Of a DNA stretch of 64,000 nucleotides, positions 45,074 through 57,800 are shown piece after piece; position 1 is the stretch's first letter, and every line of letters starts with the position of its first letter. A program made the position numbers and the translations under genes. The stretch is from the NCBI GenBank assembly GCA_010093515.1, contig MU001670.1:992075-1056074 (forward strand), in the 5' to 3' direction. This DNA is from Lineolata rhizophorae. Taxonomy: Eukaryota > Ascomycota > Dothideomycetes > Lineolatales > Lineolataceae. Under the pieces are notes generated by a model. The model saw nothing but the letters and a program-made list of their open reading frames with translations. It ran no database searches and was not told the DNA's origin.

Positions 45074-46591
45074 ATGCACGACGAAAACGGCCCAGAGATG
45101 CCCTCCTCTAGCGCTCCGGAACCCATGTTCGGCGATCTCGAGCTGTTCCCAGAGACCTCCATCGACAACAAACCGGACGTTATCGAGCTCGACAACTTTG
45201 CGAGTAGCAGCAAACCTTCACCCGTTGAATTCAACGACTTCTCAGAGCTCGAAAGCCCAGCCTCGATCGATAATTGCCCGCTCAACCAGACCCTCCTAGA
45301 CGGCGATGCCGAGGCCGAACTCAACGCCCTCTTCAACCTCTCCGCCGCCTCGTCGCCGGCGCCGACCGGCCCGCAATACCAGTACGTGAGCGCTCCAGCG
45401 ACGCCATTCCCGGGCCCGGACCACGCCGGCCCGCTGTTTCCGTCGCCGGCGCCCACCACCACCACCACCATCCGCTCGGAGGCGCCGACGAGCGTGCAAA
45501 GCAGTCCCGGCGCCCAGCCCATCGGCCACGGCTACAACATGCGCCCGGGCTGGGCAACGGTTGCGCCCCTCACGTTTGTGCCCGCGCCGCCTCCGCCGCC
45601 TCCGCCGCCGCCGTCGCCGCCTCCGCCGCCGCCATCGCCGTCCATTGGCGCCACGGCCGCCGCCGCAACCCGGCCGTCGCCGCTGCCACGACCGCCGCCG
45701 CCGCACACGCCGATGCCGTGCGCTGCCAGCCAGCCGCCCGAGCAGACTGTCACGTTCCACCGCGGCGGCGCATACCTGGGCCACAAGACGGGCGCGCCGC
45801 ACGAGCCGAGGCCACGGCAGCAACAGCAGCAGCAGCAGCAGCAGCAGCAACACCACGTCTCGACGCTCGCCAAGGCGCCGCCGCCGGCGGCGTGTGCGGG
45901 ACAGGGGAGGTGGAGGCAGCAGCCGTATGGGAGGCCCGGGAGCAGGAGAAGGCCGGCCGCGCCCACGTCGGCGCCGGCGACGGCTCCGCCGGCCGCGCCT
46001 TGGATATCAATGCCACATCGGAGCGAATCTGTCGAGCGAGGCGGGAGATCATGTCCAGAGCAGGAGCAGTACGTCACTCACGGTTCGGTGATCGGTCTGG
46101 AAAGGCACATTGAGCGGGTCGTGTCGGAGTGCGAGAAGTTGAAGAATGTTCTGAAAACACCCTGCAAAGATGTGGATCCCTTTGTCGAAAGGTAGGTTGC
46201 TTCCGTTTGGGCATATCGAGTGCGGCTACGTCTCGTGGCTAAAACACTTCGTAGGAACCGGCATGAAGCTCGTCGCGCGAACAGCCAAATCATTGAATCG
46301 GACCGAATTCTCCATATCCTGCCTACAAACAAACCAAAGCAAAAGGAAGACGGAACGCCGGTTGACGTTCCTAAAACTGGCAAGGAGATTCGGGACCTAG
46401 ATCGTAAGTTTGCGCAAAGCATTCAGTGGTTCGCTTAGAGTTCTCACTCGATCACAGATAGCAAAGCCGACTCTTTACTGGACATGTACGAGATCCCGTA
46501 TCTGCCGAACATGTTCCTGCATGAGAAAAAAGAACTCTATTTGCGGTTCATCGATGCATCTGGAGATCTCATGCATCGTGTATTGGATTGA
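45074..46591 (+). CDS. Uncharacterised low-complexity protein (poly-Pro, poly-Gln)
   Basis: I do not recognise a family. Exons 45074-46191, 46255-46403, 46458-46591 (introns 63 and 54 nt) keep phase and give 466 aa. Residues 1-100 are acidic with many Ser/Pro/Asp, resembling an activation domain (FGDLELFPET, EFNDFSELES). Then come Pro runs of 9 and 6, and a Gln run from a CAG tract followed by two His. The C-terminal 110 residues are the most ordered: a predicted helix VIGLERHIERVVSECEKLKN, RRANSQIIESDRIL, then LLDMYEIPYLPNMFLHEKKE. A nuclear regulatory role is a guess from composition. A GTG at 45014 extends the frame, but the ATG at 45074 (caaccATGc) is the likely start. Confidence 0.7.
45816..45850 (+). 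repeat. (CAG)n microsatellite encoding polyglutamine
   Basis: About eleven CAG/CAA codons in frame within the low-complexity gene. Confidence 0.85.
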
Positions 46592-47087
46592 GTGTCGACA
46601 AGAATGACCGCTCACAAAATAACGACAATTCCTGCAGCATTCACGCGGCAGAGTTCAGCCAGCGGAGCGCGGTTGGTTGGGAGCACAAATACGGTTGGAA
46701 TTAATCAATTATTAGAGTTCGACGGTGCGTCGTAACCTTCTGGCTAATCTACTTTCGGAATAGACCAGGCGCATTCGCGGCCCGGAGAGGACGTCGTGAC
46801 ACCTTATAAATGCCCAGCTGAAATTCCTTCTTTGCGTTACTCGATCCGCATCCAACGTTGTCCGCCGCCATTCTTTCACTCTACGTCTCTTGCTACTACT
46901 AACCTGTAGTCTTGATGGAATGATCGGATGTCCAGTGCGCCGTGATGCCCAACTCCTACAAGGCTCAAGTTTCCAAAAGGACAGTCTGTATGGCCAAACT
47001 TTCTACACATAGCCTCCTTTCCTTTCTGGACGTCTACCGTCAAATGCGTCTCTGCTCTTCAAAACAGAACATGCATCATATTCACGC
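46592..47087. other. Convergent intergenic region
   Basis: The 3' flanks of two converging genes. A CCTTATAAATGCCC element (about 46801-46814) looks like a plus-strand TATA box, but no gene follows it before 47088. Confidence 0.4.
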
Positions 47088-48355
47088 TCAAAAATGCAAA
47101 CTGCCTCCAAAAAATGCTGGCGCCTTCATACAATGCAGATGAATCTCAGCCGTCGTCTCGTTGATTTTGCGCGAAGTATGAACAGTACCGAAAATATCGT
47201 TCGTCCAATTTATGGAATGCTTAGGGTATTGGGTCGTGATTTGATGATCTTTGAATACTGTTAGAGAATGAAGTTCAAGGGAGAAATCAGTTTCCAATAC
47301 GGAGCAATCCGCCACAACACAACTGTCTGAAATGAATGGCAAACGACGCCCGCCGGAATCCACGTCACAGTTTTCTGGCGAGAAAGCTTCCGGGTGAAAG
47401 ACTGCTCTATGGAGTACGTCACGAATCTCAAAATGAGAAGAGCACCAAGAGTAAGGTCTCTGATGGCAACATTGAACTTGATGACATCTTACCATGTATC
47501 TCGCAATTTCGTCATTACATGTTACGGCATATGCTGGCCGTAGCCTGGGTCGTTTGGTCGTTTCACATCTCTCGATGCCGCTTGCCTAGATGATTCTGCT
47601 TGGGGCTGTTTTTCGTGTTATCGTCATGCCAACCGGACGGTTGATGTTGGTCGTTGATTGCTTACCTCGCTCTCTTCTTCCTCAGTATATGCCCATGCAT
47701 GGTGTTCGGACCACTCTCGTTGACTCGGCTCAAGCCCAGGTATCTGCGGCGGTGGCAAGAATGCTTCCTGAGCGTACGCCGGCGCTGGATTTGCGCCGCG
47801 GTCTTCGTATCCCATCTGCTGCATTGGGTTCACTACGCTGCTGGACTCGCCCTGTTCGCCTTCGATTGCATAGGTCCCCGCAGCAGACGCGTGGGCTCCT
47901 TTGGGCCTTTTGGCAGGGTTCTGAGCACAAATTTGACACCGCCTGAGAAGAAAGATGATATCAGATCGCAAAATGCCGTAGTAATGAGCGCTAAGCGTTT
48001 TCCAGGTTGCGTCCCATCCAGCATGGCCGATATCCCGATGAACTTGCTCGACGACTTCCAGAATTTGGTCCTCAGTGACGACGATTCGACTGCCCTCATC
48101 CTCCCGCCGGCCCAGGGCCATGAGACGCTGCGAATGTTGATCCCATTGGAAATGGTTGCGGACGTAATTACGCCTGCTGAACTCCTTTTGAGTTGTCGGT
48201 TTCCTCAGCGGATTCGTCAACCATTCGATAATGTTCTCTCTCTCGGCCAGGGAAACTCGACGGTTATTGGGATTCTCGCTCAGGTATCGTGCAAAAGCAC
48301 TCCGCGTCGCGGGAGTAAATGCAGACGGAACTTCCTGAGAATAGCTGCCAGACAT
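47088..48355 (-). CDS. Integrase zinc-binding (H2C2) domain protein, host-type
   Basis: A protein carrying only the zinc-binding N-terminal part of a retroelement integrase. Exons 48355-47666 and 47585-47088 (80-nt intron) give 395 aa. An N-terminal helix-rich region (TRSAFARYLSENP, WLTNPLRKPTTQKEFSRRNY) leads to the H2C2 finger: VHRDIGHAGWDATWKTLSAH, then YYGILRSDIIFLLRRCQICA. No catalytic DDE core, reverse transcriptase or protease follows. A disordered Pro/Glu linker and, after the intron, a Cys-rich C-terminal region (VTCNDEIARYM, YSWCSSHFEIRDVLHRAVF, LTVFKDHQ) come instead. The intact frame and the conserved-looking host extension suggest a domesticated gene, not a transposon fragment. 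The first ATG used (48355) sits at the start of the conserved part; an open frame extends to 48592. Function unknown. Confidence 0.75.
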
Positions 48356-49546
48356 CTTGTTGTCGATGTTTAGACAGAGGGGCGGTGACGCGACGCCAAA
48401 GCTGCAGGCGGAGCCGTACGCCGCCGGTCGAGCGAGAACGCGCCGTTGGCTCCCCCACCGGAAACTTGAACAAGCAACTTTACCGCATGCGTACACCTCT
48501 CGTCGAGAATTGCTGAACACTTGTTTGTATGCCGTTGGGTGACGGAATTTCTTGATTAGGGGCTCGCCGCTATCTGGCCGTCTCCGGTCCAACCCGAGGG
48601 GGACATTTTGCAGTGTTCTTTACCGGCCCGTTCGAATATTTCCATCTAATGCAAAACCTACGACTCAAAATTTACTTTCTGGGCTTAGTCACTCGCAACC
48701 GGGCCCGTTCAGTGACTTTAGTCAAAGTCACTCGTCGCCCTCCAGTTTGTCATGCCACCAGACAGCCCGCCAAACGTGTTGGTCGCCGAACCGCCGGGAG
48801 CAGCGAGCATTCTTGAATCCAAGGATGAAAGAGCACCCGCAATTTTTTTTTTGGACAGGAATATGTCACTTATTTCACTGCCAAGCAGCGGCTGCCGCCA
48901 TCTTTTCCCCGTCGGCAGATGCTTGACTTTCTGTGGCATTCCATCTGCGCGACCGGACAAATTGGCGGGCTCAAATCACCCGTGGCTAAACAAATTAAGT
49001 AATTGCGTGTGCCGCAGTGAGGCTCTGAATCATGACTCCCTCTTATTGCTTCTTCGTTGATTATGCAAGTCTGAGACCCTCCGGTGACTAGCACTCATAC
49101 GGCGACTAATGCCATCGGGCTGAAGCTTGCGTTTTCTCCCTTCTCTCTTTTAATGGATCTCCTGATGACGTCCGTTCCCGGTTTCGCCTAGGAGGTCCTC
49201 ATCGGGATCGGGAACGCCTCTGTCCAATGGTTCCTTCCTGTCGCCGTCCATCTCATACCGGCGGCCGTCATTTCCGGACCCGCGAGGCGCACGGTAGTGA
49301 AATTCTACGTAGTACGTCGTTCTCTGCGCTGGCAGGCACTTCTGAGTGGCCCTTGGGGAGCCACTTGCCGATAGGCCGACTCGAGTTCCTCGTCCTTCTC
49401 GAGCGCCTAAGCGCGGCCCAACGGTCCAAGCGGCGAGCAGGAAGCGAGCAGTGTCGACAAGTGGGTCCCCGATCCCCTTATCGTGGGTTAGCAGATGCCT
49501 AGCCGTCGTAGGGGTCGTGCGGCAGCTAGACTAAAAAAAAAAAAAA
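48356..49546. other. Intergenic region ending in a 14-nt A run
   Basis: No gene was recognised. The region ends at a run of 14 A (49533-49546) where base composition changes sharply to AT-rich. Confidence 0.45.
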
Positions 49547-51200
49547 GGAATTAAGGGGGCCAATGCGACGCACGAATGTGGGTTTTGGCTGCTGTTCGGA
49601 AGCTGTGCTAAATGCTGTATAGTCTGCGTGTGTTGTTGATTGTCTGCTCAAACCACATGATGGCCTCTCCATTCCCGCTGTCTTCGTAATCCGCTACTAC
49701 AAGAATCTTCTTTCACTACTTCAATTTCATATAAGCTTGAGATTAGAAACACTAGGATACAAGCTAAATACAAATGTAGAAGAAGAGTAGGAAGGTCTAG
49801 ATCATCGTTAACGGGCATGAAATTGCAGAAACAAATCGACTACTAGCTTGAAAACAAGCTATGTAGATAGCTCTATGATAGATTTGAGGAATATTGTTAT
49901 TCTGAAAGACATAATTGTTGAAGCTCAAAGTATAATATCAAATCTTAGAGACAATAATATAGTGGCAAGAGTACAATGACTAAATTGTGAAGAGAGGCAT
50001 TCGAAATATATATTGCGATCTTGGTTCAATATGATCTACATGGGTCTGCATATACCACGTGCTACAAGATCTTAAAATGGAAGTACCTGCGAATTCCTTT
50101 GTTTGGCAAATGGATTTCGGCTAGCACTACTTCTACATATTACATTATTATCAAAGTTTTATAGATTTAGAAATATAGTTGTTACTATAGTATAAATATA
50201 TATCTAAGTGCTAATATAGTTATTAAGTAGTTTAGGAGAAGTTTAATGGTTATTTGTTTAGCAATCACGAAATAGACGCGTTATCACGTGATATTTGCCA
50301 TGCGATATATTCTGGTAAATTTTTGAAAGATTATACTTTCTTGATTATAGAAAGAGCTATTTGAGTTTAATTGTACAAAATACTATATCTTAAATTTCTT
50401 GTTCAAAAGATTAAGATTGAGTAAAACCTCATATCTTTTAGAAATCTAATTTTTCCCATTTTACATTTGTGATATTCCTACAAACTCCTATATTTATTCT
50501 GTTTAACAAAGGATTGAAAACTAGTTAAAGTAATATCTAGATATATTTTATTTTTATGAATAAACTAGTTAAACTATAAATTTAGGCAGATATAAGTTAT
50601 AAGTTAAATTCAGGCTTAGGGTATCGAGCTTCGAATATAGGCTTGAACTAAATATAATTATCTAAATATCTTAAAAAAACTTAAATTTTATAGTCTAAAC
50701 TATATTTCTATTATCTTAGCGAGGTTATTTTATCTTGATTTGTCTATATTCTCTTTATATTCTATCTTGTTCTACTTCCAAATTTGAAGAGTAGATATTC
50801 TTGGAAAAAGACCCAATATTTATAAACCTGTTTAGAGAAAAAAAGCTATTATTGTAAAAATGCTCTAATATAAATAGTTGTCTTGAACTAAACTTGTATT
50901 CTAGCATTTGATCTCTATATTGAATAGCATGCTCTTGTATATTGTCTAACATAGTAACCACCTTCGAAACGACAAGTCGATATCATACTTGATAACTGCT
51001 ATAGTTTGCATATATATCTTTTGAATTGTTATACATTTTAAATAGTAAGGGAGCATATATTTTCTACATATTATGCATTTGGGGAAAACTTGTGGTAGAC
51101 CTAGAGAAATAGGATGCATTGCTTAATCATGATACTATGGACTGTCCACATCGTGAAACTGAGACAACTTCCTCGTCGAGTGGTTTACTTGCTTATGGTT
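49547..51200. repeat. AT-rich gene-free block, probably RIP-mutated repeat
   Basis: About 1.65 kb with composition far from the flanking GC-rich genes. TA-rich words (tatata, taaatata, ctaaatat) dominate, CpG is nearly absent between 49.9 and 51.1 kb, and no open frame exceeds 70 codons. In filamentous ascomycetes this is the usual result of repeat-induced point mutation of transposon copies. The original element cannot be identified by eye. Confidence 0.6.
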
Positions 51201-51885
51201 AGCTGGATCAGGCTTAGGCCTGCGTCAAATGAGCTGTGCCTCACGGTCCATGCTGTGGTCAACGTTTAGAAACAAGGGATGGACCCGCCTCGTCTCCACT
51301 TAATGGGATGCTAGCCGAACATTCATCGCCCCAAGAACTCTTCTTGCTTGATCGTGAAATATGCGCAGAAGGCACAACCTGTTCTCTCTTCGCTCCTGGG
51401 TCCGCCGCGATTACGCATTTGAGGTATATACACTATGGAAAATAAGTTTGGTACAGTGAGATGTAAACTAAAGCTTTCCGATCTCTTTACCGGCGGACCA
51501 CATGACAGCACGCCATACCTGTAATAAGCCCCACGCTTCCTGCCCAAGGCACCAAAACAAAAGAACCCCCAACCCGTGCCACCCAGGATTAACGATCACC
51601 GCCCAATTACGCTGCGAGCAGAGCACAGTACGCCGTCAAGATAAGGAAAAGCGAGAAATGATAGTGACGTATGCGGGATGCGCGTGTGACATTAGATTAT
51701 GAGTTCAGTGATTAAGGACAAGGTTGAAAACAATGCGCGACTTTCCGATAGATGCAAGGTTACGATCGCGGAATCGACGGGAGTAGCCTCTTGCCAAGGG
51801 AGAGAACGCTCTTCCGGCGTCCATTGGTGCTTCTGCGGTGACGTGTTAGCGGCTGTTCAAAGTGTCTATGCAGACCGCCGCCCAC
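51201..51885. other. Transition region 3' of FMP27
   Basis: Composition returns to mixed. It contains the FMP27 3' flank and no supported gene. Confidence 0.45.
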
Positions 51886-54800
51886 TTACACTGACTCTGT
51901 GTCATCCGCACCCTCATCTCTTGATCTGGCTCGTGGGTTCTTCCCGGAAATGTGTCGGGCGATTGAATGGCGGATGCTCTCGCGCTGAATAGCTTGTTAG
52001 CAGTATGCTTAATTATATACTGTGTGAAACGTACCTCTTCATCAGCAGGTGCAGAATGCGACGAAGATGGAACCTCAGGTCTCGGCGCTTCATACGCTAG
52101 ATTGATGCTCCTACTTGGGTGGCCACTTCGAGAGGCAGGAGGGGCCGAGTTCAAGCTCGATCCTAGTGACTCGGTCGTGCTCATGACGCTCCCTCTTCCT
52201 GATGCGAAGGACCGCCTCGGTTCGTTTACTAAAGAAACTGACGCAGAGCCATCACCGGCTGGACTTCTTTCCACGAAGCTACCCGTTTCGCTGGACTCAT
52301 TGGCTTCACCCATGCCTGTACCTAGCAATGTAGAGGAGTTCGCGATTTCCCTCAGCCTACTCGCCGTCTGGCGATTCGGGCGGTGGTGCGAGAATTTGTT
52401 TCCAACGATAGCGCCCGCATGCGAGATAAGTGCCTTGACAACGTCCTTCTTGAGCTGAAGCGCGAGCTCAAGATTCGTCCACGTCTTGTTACGGTATTCG
52501 AGCGTTGGCATGCGGAAGACAAGGTCGTGGATATCCTCAAAGTTGCGTTGGCCTTTGCCCTTATAGCTCAAGCAGAGCACCATGCTAGGAATCTTGACGT
52601 ACGCCAACGTCATGTAATTGGATGCGCGGTTCATCATCTGAGTCAGATCATCCGAACGGCCTTCCTTTTGCGTGTCCTGCTTTGAACTCGATCGATGCAA
52701 AGTGAAACGTTTTGTCCTCTCGGAGTCGGAGCCATTCGTGACAGAGAGACCGGACGATGACCTGACCGAGCTGGGCCGAGATGAGTTGAGCGTTACAACG
52801 TCGGCAGATTTCTGTTGCTGTGGAGTGGTATGAAGAGAACGCCGTAGATCGGAGCTTCCTCTAGCAGAGTGCATGAACCGGTGAGGGGCGTGTGTTCCAA
52901 GATGGGGCGATTTCTTCTTTTCGGACGACTTTGGTCTTCGATTGTCCGGAAGCGTCAAGGTCGGCTGCAATCGAAGCTCCAGAGCACCAGCACCGGAGAC
53001 AATTTCTTGGGCCGAGTCAGAATCGTTCCCGCTGTCGGGCAGGTAAGGGGTTGAGGAATCAATGTTGTTCTCTGATTCGTCCTCTTCTTCCTGAGTAGGG
53101 AGCATGTGCTTAACCAAGAACGGTGAAAACCCGCCGCCATTCTCGAATGCACCGGAGCCAACACCGGGAAAAATGTATTCGAACAGCTTCTTTCCAATTT
53201 CGCGCTCAAGCTGCACTTTCAAGGGGTACAGGTTGACCTCAAAATGGTCTAGGACAGGTATTCCAGCAATGGCTTCCAGCATGTACCACTGCACTCTTAA
53301 CATCTTTGCGTCGGAGCCTTCAGGAAATCCGCGAACGTCTTGATGATAGGGCGCGATCATCTCCGGATACAAGGCGTCTGGGAGCAAATTTAGTCCATGG
53401 ATACGCGCAATCTCAACATTATTGTAATTGGAGCCGTCGTTGTTGTCCGTGCGGGCGTAAATCGCTTGCTTGAGCTGGAACTCAGCTAATGACTCTCCGC
53501 CTTCTCGTACGAGATGCCACACAATTTCCGAGGCTGATAGGTACCACTGCAAAAGCCCCGTAGACTGCGCAGTTTGCTGGCGGTCATCTGCTTTCCTTTG
53601 AGACGAAGTGATTGCCTTCATCATGAAGAACAACTCGTCCTCGCACGTAGTCAGTTCTCGCTCCATTGACATGCGATCCTCCCATCCTTGACGATCTAGG
53701 GACTTCTCGTTGATCTGAAAGTGCATCTTGATCTCTTCGAGCTGACGAATGCGCTCTTGGAGCATGCCAACCATTTCTGGAGCGCCCGTAAGGTCGCTGA
53801 AGTCCGATGCTAGCATGATCTTTTCAAGACGCTCGCTACGGACCTTTTCTAGAGGTTCGCTGTACAGGAGAAGATCCAATACAATGATGTAGACCGCGTA
53901 ATATTGACTAGAGTCGCAAATCGCTCTTAGATGTGGGAAGTCAATCCAGAGATGATCCATACGACTTTCTAGACCTTCGGGCTTGACATTGCCTTCTCCG
54001 CCCATGCCACCACGTGTGACGTCATCGTTGTACTTGAGGCGGAGCGTGTTGTACTTGTCGTATCGCAAGCTTGCTGAAGTCCTCTTCACCACTCTCGAGA
54101 AACCGAATGGATTGTTTTGGAACTCGAACATGACCTCTAGAGGCACCCAAGGAGGCCAAGAGGAGCCAGCAGGAGCGCCGTACCGATTGCCCGAGTACAT
54201 GTGGAGGTATTCGGTTGAGAACGTCTTTGTGCTTGTGACAAATATTTGGACGCTGTCCATGGCAGCAGAGAATCGGCGCTGAACCAAACCGCTGACCTCG
54301 TCTGATACGCGATCCTTGTCCATGATTTGCACCACTTTGAGCTGCATTCCCTTCGCCGCAACCAAGACAGCCGACTTCGCATTCTTTTCGCTTTGCAGTT
54401 GGATCTGCGGAGCAATCAGGCGAACGTGGTACGTGTTCTGAGCCGTGTAGTCTACCGCGATGTCCTCGCCAATATTCTCTGGAGATGGCTTCTTCACACC
54501 CTGGGTAGGTTCCGGATCATTTGCATCCACGAACTTTTGACCGTCATCGAGAAGTTGCCGGATCCGTTCCTGGATGTTGACGTCGTCTTCATCACCCGCA
54601 CCAAGCTGCTGACTCGATGACAGAGATTCCGACAAGCTCGAGCTAATTCCTCCGGCCTCTTTTGCCTTCTTCTGCTCTTCCACTATGTCGAGGATAAATT
54701 TGACTGCTCTCCGAGACATGTAGTACACGAACCCTCGCCTTTGGCTGACCTGGTGTATATAGCGAAGGATGATGTTACGCAGCGAGTTGCTCCACTTAAG

Positions 54801-57800
54801 TTGCATGTTATGCACAATGAAGCGGTTATTGAAATCGCTCACATAGTCTGCTAGTGGTGCTGCGTCAATCCGTCTCGCTTCAGCATCTGTAGATTGGCGC
54901 TTTTCCGAGGCTTCATAGAAAACTTCTTCGTCCATTTCCACTTCTGGCACCGCGCTGACATCGAGGTCGTGGTGGTCGAGCCGTTTGATCAAGTCGCTTA
55001 GCATGACATGCAAAAACTCCTTCTTACGACGTAATGTTTCGCCATGCGCCTGTAGCATTTTGAGGCGTTCGTGAACCTCCGGAGGCGACGAGGGATCCCG
55101 GATGATGCGAAGTTCGTCTTCGCCGGCAGCACGCTGATTTTGCAGTATCTGCTCTTTGACCCGCTTTAGTCTCTCTTGGATAAGATCGCATTGTACACGT
55201 CTCGGATCGTTCCTGGCTGACATGACGCAGAAATGTGTTGGCTCATTGCCGAAAGCGCTAGATCTCGTTGGATCGCCCGAAATCGTATCCCCGTGGTCAG
55301 TCTGGCGGAAATAAGTGAAGCGTGGAGCGTAAGCAAGCGGTAGAATTTTAGTTTCCGGGTTCGACCCAGCTGGCAATATCCAGTCGAGTTCGACGAAATC
55401 GTCCATGTCTATCCATGAAACATCTTTGTCAGGAATCGTGAAGTGCGAAACGTCCATTTTCGGAGAGCCGTTATACGCTGCCATTGCTTCGTCGGATGCA
55501 CCGTCGAGGTCCTCAAGCCCAGTGCCTGTGATGGTCGCGGAAACAGCGCGAATGTCTGCTGATATGAAGTCAAGCTGAGCTTGGTTGATCCGCATGCCGC
55601 TTGTCTTTGTGCCCTTGGTATGGCCTTTGTCCGGAAGCTCAAACTCCTCACGTCGTTGGTGAAGGTCAAGCATGAAACTATTGAGGCGTATCTTAAGCCC
55701 GGTAGCAGATACGACACCTTGGTCGTAATCTTCGACATCTTTGTGCTTATATACGTGGCTCATGAACAAAGGGGACAGCAGCAGATTATACTTGATTGTG
55801 GCAAGATGGCGACCAAACTTCTTGCTTGACTTCTCGATGCCCGGCCAAAGCTTCCCTTGCCGTATAGGCAAAGACATGACACCGGAGAAGAGAGACCACC
55901 AGCTGAAGAAGTGGCTGAAGAATCGAGGCGTCAGATGTACGCTGTTGTAATGGCTCGACGGTTTCAAATTGGTCAATGACCAATCCCTGTTTGCTGGTGC
56001 GGCGATAGCGACCGACAAATGTATGTGGTGACTTCGGAACCCTCTAAATGCATCATATTCTTTCCCAGGCGGCACTTTGGCAAACTTCGGGTGTTTCAAA
56101 ATGACGTCGTAGTGCGGCTTGAAGTCGAAGGACCGACCACCCTCATCTGTGTTCCTCTCAAACACCAAGCCGGCCATCCACTGCACGTTCCCAGATAGCT
56201 TCATTACTGTCTTCTTGAAGACAGCTGCACGCTTGACCCGTCTAGAATATGTCTCATCCTCCGCATTTTCGGGATCACTCAAAGAGCGAGCATATTCGCT
56301 AAAGTCCGGAATCGCGAGGACATACTCTCCACTGTCGACGGTCATGAACTTCCGAGGATCCTCGTGCTGGCAGATGCCCCACCGAACATTGCTGCGCCAA
56401 CACATGACGAAGCCAGCACCCTGACCTGTGACCATGTATGGATCTCGAGAGCCTTTCAGAGCCAGATGAACATCTCCGTCGCCCTTCCAAGAGACGTTAA
56501 CTCTGGAATGAAAATTAAGTCGTATTTTGTCCCAGAAACCCACTCGTTCAGACGGATCAATGGGAGGCTTAGTGAAACTCTCTATGACTTGCATCATGTC
56601 TTGAATGGCAGGCTGGTACGAGGTTCCCCATGTGATGCGAGTTGGGTAGCTCGTGTTGATGTCGACGCTCACGTCCGAGTAAGTCTTGACTGGAGCGACT
56701 GTTCTACGCACCGTGACCTTGAGGCCGCCCCTTTCATTTCCATCTTCATCTTCCTCGGGAGGCACGACAATTATGTCCGCTTTTCGACTCGACTGCTGGT
56801 CTCTCCACTCTTCAGCGATTACGAAGTCCGTCTTCAGTGAAAGGCTGGGCAGCCTGGGCGATTGCCCTTGCCGAATCGCTGGAACGTGCAGGAGCGGCAA
56901 GGGATAGTCTCGTAGTCCAACCCTCGCCTCTCCCATACTAATGCTCACATTCATGGGAACCAGCAGCGCGTACTTCATATCGAACGGCATTCCCTTGCCA
57001 ATCCGGTGCAAGAATTGCGCGTACTCTTGCAACGGGAATGACGGCTTGTCGATGAGCACGTTCAAATCGCTAATAAGAACCGCCATGAGCGCCGGTCTTT
57101 GCGGAATAGCCAGAATGGTTTCTTTCTGGTCTAACTCATCCGGCAGATCGTCTGTACCCCAGAACATGGAACGAATATCTTTGATCTCGTTGTTCTGGTT
57201 GCACAACCCGTGGTCGATGCGCTTCTTCCACGCCTGAGCGTTCAGCAGGTCAAGCCTCTCCCGCGCCTGCTCAATGCTCATTCGAGCTGTTTCGCTAATA
57301 CGGCAGGCCCCTTCAGTATCGTAGCGCATCCGGCGGCCTCGCGAGCGCGAAGTGCCTCCCCGATCACTATCACCGCTGCTCCGGCTCCGCCGTTTGATTT
57401 CATCCGCAAACTTGGTCTTGCTACGGCTCCGTCCATGGTGGGCTGACCTTGCTCGGAAACGCGTATTCCCCCGCCTCTGGTCAAGCTCTTCCAGCTTCTT
57501 AACCTTTAGCCTGAATGCTTCTTCTCGCGCCAATCGCTGCTTCTGTTCCAGAAGACCAACCCTATATATCACGCCGAGCTTCCATTCGAAACTGCCATCC
57601 TCAATCTCGAACACGAAGGCATGGCTGCGAAGAGACACTTTCGGTACATGCTTCGGCCCTTCAGGTTCTTTGTCAAGAATGTACTCGTCCGTATCGGTCT
57701 TGAAGCGATGATGAAGCTGCTGAACCGTTTTGGTAGTGTTAACAATGTTGTCCAGAATCTTGTGCACCACCAGCTGATGCGGGACTGCCAATCTGATGGC

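Noticed and set aside
47654-48373. A 239-codon plus-strand open frame opposite the integrase-domain gene
   Set aside because: The minus strand carries the H2C2 motif and conserved-looking sequence; the plus frame has none.
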